A DNA stretch of 64,000 nucleotides from Istiophorus platypterus (Eukaryota; Chordata; Actinopteri; Istiophoriformes; Istiophoridae), in assembly GCA_016859345.1 (NCBI GenBank), contig CM029114.1, forward strand, positions 13,023,501-13,087,500. Reading direction: 5' to 3'. Positions within the stretch are counted from its first letter, which is position 1. Every line of letters begins with the position of its first letter. Under the pieces are notes generated by a model. The model was not told where the DNA came from and did not search any database. It was given only the letters and a program-made list of their open reading frames with translations. Positions 28,217 to 38,014 of the stretch are shown here, one piece after another. Made by a program: the position numbers and the translations under genes.

Positions 28217-28279
28217 ATTAGATCAGAGAGAAACTGAAAGATGTAGGTTTTTGTGCCAGAAAAACATTTGGCCAACATT

Positions 28280-28389
28280 CTTCTCTCCTTCTTGCTGTCC
28301 AGGCTATACCCTTATCTAACCCTATAACGTGACACACATACAGCACACACATCTGTCTGTGCCTTGTGTGTTTGTGTGTTTGTGTGTTT

Positions 28390-28439
<50 letters not shown>

Positions 28440-28690
28440 ACGTGTGGTAACTGGAGTTAAGAGATTACAGCAAGAGGTGAGGCAAAACTGACAACAACTG
28501 TTGACATACAAACCACATGACATTGATTTATTTTTGATCCCAGCCTAATACCCTTTTCTAACCCTATAACGTGCGGACACACATACACACACACACACAC
28601 AGACACACACACACACACACAGTTATAAGTCACTATGATTGATATAAAAGCTGTCATTCTCTCCCGCTTGCTGTCAGGCTTCTCTTATCT
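28280..28690. repeat. Duplicated module interleaved with TG and CA repeats
   Basis: A block reading ACCCTTATCTAACCCTATAA then CGTGACACACATAC (about 28309-28342) recurs as ACCCTTTTCTAACCCTATAA then CGTGCGGACACACATAC (about 28550-28587). A second block, TTCTCTCCTTCTTGCTGTCC then AGGCT (about 28280-28304), recurs as TTCTCTCCCGCTTGCTGTC then AGGCT near 28655-28680. The first pair is spaced about 240 bp apart and the second about 375 bp. This fits local tandem duplication with later loss or gain of microsatellite between copies. Confidence 0.75.
28364..28438. repeat. Compound (TTGTGTGT)n / (TG)n repeat
   Basis: Four to five copies of an eight-base TTGTGTGT unit lead into about 19 TG units. This suggests a higher-order repeat grown from the dinucleotide array. 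Confidence 0.92.
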
Positions 28691-28974
28691 CCATGGTGAC
28701 ACAGTGACAGGACTCCATCTATCCCAAACACCCTGAAACACACACATACTCACATACAAATATACATACAGTTATATATAAATACAAATACAAACAAACA
28801 TATACATGCACAAGCATATATTAAATACACGTAAGGCCTGCATGCATAAATATAACACAAGTATGTTTGTCATTTATTATCTCCATATGTTTCTTTTTAG
28901 CCTCATCTTATCTTTGAAGCTGCTGAAGGGACACTGTTTCTCCGCATGGATCATTTGACTTTCATTTGAAATCT

Positions 28975-29011
28975 TATGCACATGTGCGCGTGCACACATG
29001 TGCGCACATGT

Positions 29012-29060
<49 letters not shown>
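28975..29060. repeat. 86-bp alternating purine-pyrimidine tract
   Basis: Strict alternation from TATGCACATGTGCGCGTG through CACATGTGCGCACATGTG into about 23 CA units. The first half is not simple repeat. It contains CG steps and the palindromes CACATGTG and TGCGCA, which makes it a strong Z-DNA and cruciform candidate by composition. Confidence 0.92.
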
Positions 29061-29064
<4 letters not shown>

Positions 29065-30412
29065 TGCAGCACTAGAAGGCCTCTGGTGTTTGAGCTGAAC
29101 TCTACCAAGCTTCCTCACCTACGGATGGCCGGTTAACATCTGTCACACAGGGTTTGGGACCAGACATTTTGATAGGGGGGATTTAATAGAAGTCACAGAT
29201 GGAGATACAGAATACTGGACCAGAATGACAAAAGCAGGGCCCCTCCACAGATGAAACTGCAGGAAGCCACACACATTCACACTGTAGCAATTGCAAGATC
29301 TTTGCATCAGAATGCAGAGCTTCTTAAGTTGTAACTTAAGTCAACAGTTCCATAAGCTGATGGTCAAAGTAGAGTGATAAAAAGAATAAAATAAGACAGA
29401 GACAGAGGAGAGGAGGCGCCTGAGGTGACCAGAGCAGTTGATTATGGAACACTACTACCCTCTACTGGACATTAGAGTAACCTGCGGGACAATGTTTTCC
29501 CTGTTGTACTGATCTTAACCTTTGAGGACTTGAAACACATGAATCATACTACTTTCTACATCTCACTGGACTGAAAAAGGGCAAAGAAATTCAATGAAAG
29601 ACAACAAGTAAAAGAAGATATCAGGAAAGCGCTTAGCTGAGTCTTTCTCAGGCCTTTTTGACGACGATGAAAGCTCTCATTATGTGCATGAGGACTGTAC
29701 ACCTGTTCATTAAGTCTTTATCTTGAGGGTGACAAGGCAACATGAAGCATAAGCGTACAAGCTCGGAGCCCCCGGAAGAAAAGCAAATATTTTTAGCTTT
29801 AAAATCAAAAGTTTTGCACTGTACACACTGCAGCACTTCGCTCTGCTGTAATAAGACCAGCCATATCCCAAAATACATGTTAGGACTTCGGGCTATTTTT
29901 GTTCAAGGCTGTTTTTTACACGGTTTTACACCAACACAGTTCAAATTTGAAAATGTGTACATGAAAGAGTGAGGGCAATCAACCATTGTATTGGATAAAT
30001 CCCCCTTGAGATGATAATGAGTCTGTTTTCATACAGGGCAATGACAGCAACTTTTGACTGACCTTAATTCTCTTTTCTATTGAAATAATTGATCTTTCTT
30101 TGTTTTTACCATTATATATGTTGTCAAGGACAGTTTAGCTCTGGGTTTATTAATGTTGGAAGAGTCTTTCAATCCTCTAAAACAAGTTACAAAGGAAAAT
30201 GATGTGCCTCTAGGCAGATCCATAGGTAGAGCTCTTGGAATATATGTGCTGTGACAGAGATGAATAAACACTGAGGGAAGACCATCATTCATTTAAGCTT
30301 ATACAAGCCAAATCAACAATTTCAAAACTGGCACACACCCTCAGGCGTCAAACTCACACACAAAACCGCTCGCAACCTAGGTCCACATCCTGAGCAAAGT
30401 GCACACAAGCAA

Positions 30413-30427
30413 CCCCCCCCCCCCCCC
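30413..30427. repeat. Homopolymer run C15
   Basis: Fifteen consecutive C residues on the plus strand. Runs of this length are prone to sequencing-length error, so the exact count may not be reliable. Confidence 0.85.
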
Positions 30428-30815
30428 GACGGTGAATGAGAGTGTGCACACATTTAGAGCACACCTAGACCTTGAGCAAAGAGGGAAGACTTTTAGTCCG
30501 TACAGTAAGCCCACTTAGGCCAACACAAAGTGGTTAATTGCTCCCAATGACTCCTTTGAGGTGGAGAGGAAAGATAAATAATAGGCACTTACAAGGTCTG
30601 AGGAGGGAGTGGTGGCTGAGAATAAATGGAGGATGTCATAAATGATGCCTTCTGTTCTTTCTGTGATATCAGATTCCTAATCAGCAGAGGCCTGCCCTCC
30701 ATACCTTCCCCCCGTCCTGTCTCAGTGAACAACAGCGCCCAATTTGGCCACCAGCGACAACAAAGGAAAACAACTTCAACAACGTAAATTAAACATACCT
30801 GCAGATGCCTTTGAC

Positions 30816-30848
<33 letters not shown>
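30816..30848. repeat. (GT)n microsatellite
   Basis: About 14 GT units, one GC interruption, then GTGTG. Confidence 0.93.
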
Positions 30849-31430
30849 GAGGTCTGAAGGCCCCTGCAGGCGGTGTGAATATTTAACAGAGCCAGTGAGC
30901 AAGGCAGGGTACCAGGCTCGGTGTTGTGTTACCCCGGCCTCACTCAGCACTGGTATACAGCATTAGATAACCCTATCTATCTACCCGGCTTGTGTGCATG
31001 TGTATTTGCAGGTGGCTACTTTAGATGATTCTACCATTTGATACCTACAAAACCTCTTGCAGCTTGGTAACAATTCCGTACAGAAAACCTATACATCCCC
31101 CATCAAAAGGAGACTAGCAGCATTAACTGCTGTAATCAACATCAGCCTTATCAGGTCTCAAAACTGTAAGGACTTTACATGCTTGCCTGTTCAATACTGC
31201 TGTGCATTGGTAGTCATAACATGCAACAACTATTTCTAAATAGAGGTAAAATATGTTGAGTTATGAGCCATACTTTTGTAGGTATGGTACAACTTTTCCT
31301 CCACTTTTCCATTTACGATTTCACTGTCTTCTTTAAATTTATATTTCCAACATAAGGACAATAATAGAGCATGGACACATCTTGAGGAAAAAAAAAGTTT
31401 CAATCATCTCTGCAAACAAAATATGTAACT

Positions 31431-31436
31431 TTTATT
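31431..31436 (-). terminator. Candidate polyadenylation signal AATAAA
   Basis: TTTATT on the plus strand reads AATAAA in the UGT8 direction, about 2.9 kb after the stop codon. AT-rich sequence with this hexamer is common by chance. The nearer signal at 31881-31886 is an equal candidate. Confidence 0.25.
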
Positions 31437-31880
31437 CAGAATTAGTACTTTGTTTACAGTGTTCTATTTACAACATACACACGACAGGAAACTTGAGGCC
31501 TTTCTAAAGGTCTGTTTAAAATCAAAGTAAATTTTTTTTTTTTTTTTTAAGTGAGTAAATGGAGACATCTAATATTTAAGGAGGATGAGGAAGAAAAAGA
31601 CAAGAATACAAAGACCGCAGAATACACCAGGAAGTTAATATTAAGATAAAGAGGTGGACAAATGGAACAAGCAAGTGCACAATTGAAGACAGAGGAAAGT
31701 ATTCAAGCCGACGAAATACAAATGTCAAATAAACAGAAACCTTTCAAACTGCGGATTAAGTACAGTGACATAAGAAAACTAAAGTATGGGCATGGGTAGG
31801 CCTTTAGCTACGTGGGCTATAACAATATTAATACTGTAATAATAATAAGAAGAAGAACAACAAAAAAATCTTCACAACTA

Positions 31881-31886
31881 TTTATT
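31881..31886 (-). terminator. Candidate polyadenylation signal AATAAA
   Basis: A canonical hexamer on the minus strand about 2.5 kb downstream of the UGT8 stop. No RNA evidence is available to choose between this and the site at 31431-31436. Confidence 0.25.
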
Positions 31887-32267
31887 CTCTCCTGACCCTG
31901 GTCATAGCTTGCAAAGCACCTGCAGGCCCACTTATAACCAACAGCTGAGTTATTATTGAGGCTGAAAATGATGATAATTCAAGTATAAAAGTCTCTGTTT
32001 TCAGCTGGGTCGGGCTGCGCAAATGTAATTGAAGCTCATAGAGAAAGGAGGATCATGAAGCTTTTCTCAATGGTCATACAGGATTTGTGAACATGTTGGT
32101 TGGATGTTAAGTCCTCAACAACTTTTACCGCTTAAGTGATGGCATTCCCCCTGATTTCTTTAAATTTACATTTCTGTTTTTGCACGAGATGTTATTAAGT
32201 TGGTAAAAAAAAATAAACCTCTTCGCTAGGAAGCCAAAATGCTGTTGCAATTTTAAACTCTAAAAAA

Positions 32268-32470
32268 GTAGGTTGGGAGGAATAGTATGGTGGCAGGGTG
32301 AACTGACAAACTGCCCATCCGGAGGTCTCATGTTCATTAGAATTTTATGCCCCATGTCCACCAGCACGTACGCTTCTGAAATGTACATTAGCAAGATACT
32401 GAATCCCCACAAACTCCAAAGATACCCTTCTAGCTTGCCCTGTATTTTGACCTACCTGACACGGTTTTGA
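32268..32470 (+). repeat. Degraded SINE fragment
   Basis: The phrases GGAGGTCTCATGTTCATTAG and TTAGCAAGATACTGAATCCC match the core of widespread vertebrate tRNA-derived SINEs, whose consensus reads roughly 'GAGGTC..TGTTCGA' and 'GAGCAAGACACTGAACCCC'. The head reads ATAGTATGGTGGCAGGGTGA and is too altered to identify the parent tRNA. Its orientation is the reverse of UGT8. Confidence 0.55.
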
Positions 32471-34093
32471 GATAAGAGAATTTTGCAGCATGGATTTGTG
32501 TCACTTTGACAAATTATTATACATTTTAGAAGTAGTGGATTTCACCTTTCCCAATCTATCGATTATACCCTTCCTCCATTTGCATTTAGAATTAATAGAC
32601 AGTTTAGCAGCTTAATGCTGGCCAAGAAACAAGAATAAAATTACATGGACTGGATTGAAAAAAAAAAAAAGGCTGAGTGCACATTCAATCTCTTTAAAAG
32701 AAAAAACAAAGAATCCTGGATGGGCGTACACCCTGTAAGGTAACATAAATTCAGAGAATAAGTTAAAAGCCAATTCTTGTTTTTACATGACTCACAGTGG
32801 GATAAAACATACTCCCCCCATTTTGCTTCATCCATAAACTCAGGCTAAAGCTACACAGTGATCTAAAACACAAGAGCAATGAAACAAGCACACATACCCA
32901 TTGCTATTCAATCACAATGCATACACAAATGAATGTATTTGTATTATAATAAGCAACATACAGAATGTGGATCATTCTCACTCAAAGTTAATATAATTAT
33001 ATAAGGTCTGCCTAGTTTGTACATGAACTTAAAGAGCTAAACCAAACAGACTTTAACTTTGAGAGGAGAAGCACTGAATGAACAGTGTAATTTAAAACTA
33101 GCCTTTGCAACATGTTAGAAATTATACAACATATAAATCACAGAGGTATGAGGTACAAAGTCAAGTGCAGCACAAAAAATGGCAATCAAGAGACAAATCC
33201 TTACTAATCATTAATAGATGGGGGATGCAGAATTAAGGCCTAGGACTGATGAAGCAAATGACCATTAAACTCATCCATGGTCACCGGACGGAACAAGCTG
33301 GAGAATGTTTCTGATCTGGCCCTGCCTATCCAACGTTTTTTACAGGAGTTGTTGTTATTATAGCTTCTGATGACAACATTATCCCCCTTTTCACTGTGAT
33401 AAGCCAAACAGTGGAGTTATTCTCTAGCAGAGCAAACTGGCAGTGCAGTCACAAGTTGGCACTACCATGTGAAAAGGAAAACACTGAATATATTTTCAAC
33501 TCTCTGGTAAGTTTGAGACCACCATGATACTGTGGGTGGTTGCAACTGCAGAAAGGACAGACCTATGCACGCCTACAATGACCGCTGCTGTCAGTCTTGT
33601 TTCGTTTGCTTCACTAATATGAAGGACACAGTTTTGTGCAGATGTCGGCTTAGCGGAGGGAGTGTACATATGCCATAATGCTATCACACCACTGATACAT
33701 CAAATAAATTAAAATAAGATAGTTTCAGAAGGTCCATAATTAAAATGCATTTGTACAGTAATAAATAGATTTGTCCTCTATTTACATCTTACCAGACACA
33801 TTTTGAAGCAGAGTTTGCAGTTAAAAGCATTAAATCCCAAATATTTCAAAAGTTATCTGTTTTCTTGCTTTGTTCTGAGGATGAGAGGTTGGCGCTCTTC
33901 ACCATCCTTCCAGTGGTAAGGAAGGCAGGATGAAAACAAAGAATATGCAGGAGAGAAGACGCACATGTATAGACAGTGTCCTCCATTAGAGTTTTCCATG
34001 TGGTTCATCCTCAAGGACTTCCAAATTGGTGTTGTCTTGCTGTAGCTGCTGCTGTTAAGAGTTTTTGTTAAATTTGTCTCAGTGCACACATGC

Positions 34094-34154
34094 GCATACA
34101 CCCACACACACAAACACCCACACACACACAAACACCCACACACACACACACACA
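34094..34154. repeat. Compound (CA)n with ACACCC units
   Basis: CA runs are punctuated by repeated AAACACCCACAC units, giving a short higher-order repeat of about 20 bp before a plain CA tail. It lies about 0.2 kb after the UGT8 stop codon, so it is probably transcribed within the 3' UTR. Confidence 0.88.
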
Positions 34155-34364
34155 AAGATTTTGAGCACCCGATTCCTCACTCTGTCCCCACGCGCTGCAT
34201 TGTGTATTCTACCACAGCCTGTAGCTTGCTCTGAGTAGCAGTTGCCTCTTGACGCAGACCTAAGAACAGCTTTCTCTTCAAGCTTGCATAAAACCACTGA
34301 ATTCAAACCTAGAGCTGAGTCCTTGGGGCAACTTCTTCCTCGTCCCTCTTGGCCATTTAAAACA

Positions 34365-34746
34365 TTAATTCATCTTCTTCTCGTTTTTCAAGGAGCCATT
34401 GCGTTTGTGTTTCCCATTAGCCATGCTCTCATTATGGCAATGCCCATTGGCCATGTTCCCATCATCCCTGGTCTTACCATCTCCTCTGCTCTGGTCCCCG
34501 ACCCTCTCCCTCAGCAGTCCAACCAACTGGTGCAGGGCATAGCCCGTAAGAGCCAAGGCAGCTCCTACAGTGATAATCACGTCCAGCAGGAAGTACTGGT
34601 AGGGGGACACCTCGTATACCGCGGAGCGCAGGTGGTTGGCACCCTGGTGACGGAGGATGTAGCTGATCCAGTAGACAGCTCTGGTCACAGGGTGGCCAGG
34701 CTGGTCTTTGTGAATGTTAGAGAGAAGACGTGCCTGCTGACGGTAA
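34365..34746 (-). CDS. UGT8: UGT8 last coding exon (residues 423-549)
   Basis: The exon opens after the acceptor CCCTACCTAG, completing a split Ser codon, and reads YRQQARLLSNIHKDQPGHP. This is the conserved end of the donor-binding domain. It then encodes the membrane helix (YFLLDVIITVGAALAL) and the cytosolic tail ending KKMN with stop TAA at 34367-34365. The tail has NG-rich repeats (NGHCHN, NGKHKRNG) similar to the mammalian tail. Confidence 0.95.
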
Positions 34747-37700
34747 CTAGGTAGGGAAAGATAAGGGTGTAAGGACACATGGAAACGAGTCCTAATGGGC
34801 TACATTTGAGCACGCTAGAGGACACAAACATATCAGAAAAAAACTTTTGTACGTGTACCATGAAATCATAGAGTTGTTATGCCATGACTAGTCAGCAGAT
34901 GGCGCCGATAAACAAAAACGCTAACATACGAAGCATTTGTGTGTGACTGTGCATGTACGATTTCTAACCTGGAGTCCTCGATGACTCTGGTCAGGGCTGT
35001 GTAGAGGTCTTCCTCGGTCATGTACTTCCAGTGTAGCATGATGCCCATCCCTTTGGCTGCTACGCGAGTCATGGTGTCATAGTGGTCTCCGAACAAGGGC
35101 ACGCCTACCACCGGCACCCCATGATACATGGCCTCGTAGATGCTGTTTAGGCCGCCGTGGCTCAGGAAAGCCCTTGTGTTGGCATGGCCTTTATGACAGG
35201 AACAGGGAGATGGATGTTATTTTTTTATGTTAGGTGTTATGTTCACTAGTCATTTTTGATAAGGTACTTATTTTCCAGGGTTGTTTTATTTTGCAGGGTT
35301 GTTTCTTTTCTTTTTTTTTTTCACAGTAGGGACGTTCCTAATGACTAATTTCCCTGTCGGAACTTTTAATGTAAATGTATAACTCCCGCTGTACCTATCT
35401 TAACAGTTTTATTTGTTCGTTTATTTTTTTGTGATATCTAATTTTCCAATGAATTGGGATTCTATCTATCCATCTGCATAGTTTCATTGTGATTTACTGA
35501 AGTCTGAAAGTTTATAAACTACATTCCTCTCCAAAGAGGACAACACAGTTACTCACAGAAATCCATGGACTTCAATAATGAACATCTCTTATTTCTTCTC
35601 TGTAAATGCAGAGTTGGAGATATACTTTGGGCAAAAATTGCTCACAAGTTCTGTGGACATCATGGGTAACATGTGATGTCATTTAGTTGGTCAATGGTAA
35701 TGTATTTTTTTAAATTAGTAAAAATTTTGCTCCTTTCCAACAAATGCAATTTGGCAGAGTTAAGAGGAAAGATTAATTATTGTTTTGTGGTGACCTGTCC
35801 CTTTGAAAAGTCTATTACTGACCCAGCAGAAAGCCAGACGGATGTTATGTTTCAGTATTAGCTAAGCAAGGTGCTGTTAAACTGTGAATACAGTGCTAGC
35901 TGTCAATAACTTGATGTTGTTGCACGTTCCTAAATCCTGGCAGGCGCAAAGTCTCTTCATATTCTCGTTTTACAAAATTAAAGTGGTTATTGAGTAAGTA
36001 CGGGAGGAATTCTGCCACACCTGAAAGAACACCTTGTATTAAATAAACAAGGATTAGTTACATATCGAAACATGCCTTGAACCAGAAGTAAAAAAAAAAA
36101 AAAAATCAACTTGTTGAGAAGCTGTTTTCAAGCGAAGCCTCTGGGTTCATCCCGAATCAGAATCAGAAACAGAATTCCTTTATTATCATCGTACCGGGCT
36201 AGTATAAAAAAGCTAAATGTATATAAGTCTAGTATATTTAGCTTTTTTTATTTTAGCCTAGTTTTAACTTGTTATTTTTCTGTTTTGTGTCAAATGTCCG
36301 ATTGGACCGCTAACCGATTTCGTTGTACCCTGTACGATGACAATAAAGCAATTCAGATTCAGATTCTGATTCTGATTTGAAATGAATCAAGATGCTTTCA
36401 CAAGTGCTTTAAAATACATTTCCGTCCATCCGATACAATATATGATAAAATGACCAAGCCGATTAAACTGTTGATAAGAGAACTACAAGGTGAATTTGAC
36501 ATTATATGGCATCTTTTCAATGTACTCACCTAACAAATCATTCTGAGGCATCCAGTCAACAAGCTTGGTGTTGTTGCCAAGGTTGCTGGGTGGAACTCCA
36601 GAGAATCTACGGGAAGAAAGGAGGAAATAGTGAAGGAGTGAAGGACGGATACAATGAATGAAAACAGAATGAAATGAAACAGACATATTTCACTCTAGTT
36701 ATATTTAATCTGAGTGACTAGTCTAGGTGGGAGAACAGTGCACACATAGTACTGGATTTGAAATGGATCACTACAACTACAACATTAAATTGTTGAATAT
36801 TCCGCTGCCAAAAGCAATGACATTCAGCTGACAGGTAAATCCTGAAAAGTATTTTCGGTAGGTACTCTTTTTCTTGCCAAGTTGACTGAGAAGACTGACA
36901 CTACCTCTTATGTCTGTACATTAAATACGAGGCCACTGCCAGCATCGGGTTAGCTTGGCTTAGCACACAGCCTGGAAGCAAGAGGCGGCAGCTCAACTGT
37001 TCACATGTAACAAAATCCACCCACCGGAACCTCTTAAATCTCACTTACTGAAATTTTATAATCTCATTTATATCTCATTTATTTCAGTGTACAAAAAAGA
37101 AAATGTAAAAACAACCCATCGTAGTTTGGGGGTGGGTTATGAGTTGGACCATTTCTTTAATCAGGCTCGGTAACTCTCGACTGGTTGTCTGGAAACCTCA
37201 AAGTCACTACAAGTCTCTAGGAAGTAAATGATTAAAAAGCAAAGTATTTTCTTTTCCCAAAATGTTGAGCTATTCCTTCAGTTTAGGTTTCCTGTAATCA
37301 ATTTACTGCTAGGTTAAATGAGTTATACATTATATTAGATGTCTAAAGCTAAGTATCCCTAATACAAAATAATAAGAACTGCATCATGTAAACTGTACTT
37401 GACTCTTTTTTATTTTAATTCTGGTGGAGTCTTCTTGATATGAAGTACAATGTAAGCAATCTGACAGCTAGTCCATACTTTCACAAAATCTTTCTCCTTG
37501 TTACTAAACTTATTCGTTTATTACGCTATACCTTTTGACCAAATATCATTTGTGGTATCTCATCTCCCTCGGATTTTACACATTGAATTTATTATGTTTT
37601 ATTAGTTTTCAGTTTCCAAGCTGCTTTCAGTAAGAACTTCAAAGGCCAACTTCTTTCTTAAACCTTTATCAGAAGTGTGTTTAGCTTACAAACACAGCTG

Positions 37701-37971
37701 TGCGCCTAAATACACACATAGTGAGGGCAGAGGATACATGTGTAGGGTGTACACGAGATAATGTGTATACAGAAGATAAAATAAATCAAAATAAATCAAG
37801 TCTGAAATTTACACAATGCAGTAACAAACAAAGGGGAAATTAAAGTTGATGTCCTTTTTTCCCCTACGTCAAAAGCAGTGAGGCCTTGCTTGTTGACTCA
37901 GACTTTGGTTTCAACCACTCTCTCTATACTGATGGTGGTGAATATGAATGGCATTGTTAGCATGTTTGCTG

Positions 37972-38014
<43 letters not shown>

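Larger units (their letters stand above)
13969..31430. other. Gene-poor intergenic DNA downstream of UGT8
   Basis: About 17.5 kb with no supported exon. It contains CA/TG tracts (20.2, 21.4, 22.4, 22.9, 25.2, 27.9, 28.4, 28.6, 29.0 and 30.8 kb), a purine-rich tract at 28.1 kb, a duplicated module at 28.3-28.7 kb, and a run of 15 C at 30413-30427. Short open frames are numerous but have no domain, no consistent splice flanks and low-complexity composition. Sequence near 24.94-25.02 kb faintly resembles a SINE head but is too degraded to call. Conserved regulatory elements for the flanking genes may be present but cannot be seen from one sequence. Confidence 0.5.
31431..34364 (-). other. UGT8: Probable UGT8 3' untranslated and flanking region
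   Basis: This is the sequence immediately after the UGT8 stop codon in the direction of transcription. Canonical AATAAA signals on the minus strand are visible at 31881-31886 and 31431-31436, so the 3' UTR could be about 2.5-2.9 kb if no closer signal is used. A CA-rich compound repeat lies just after the stop (34094-34154) and a SINE scrap at 32268-32470. Where the transcript really ends needs 3' RNA evidence. Confidence 0.35.

Noticed and set aside
34242..34754. A 170-codon plus-strand open frame at the end of UGT8
   Set aside because: It is the antisense shadow of the last UGT8 coding exon. The minus strand has clear homology, splice sites and frame continuity.
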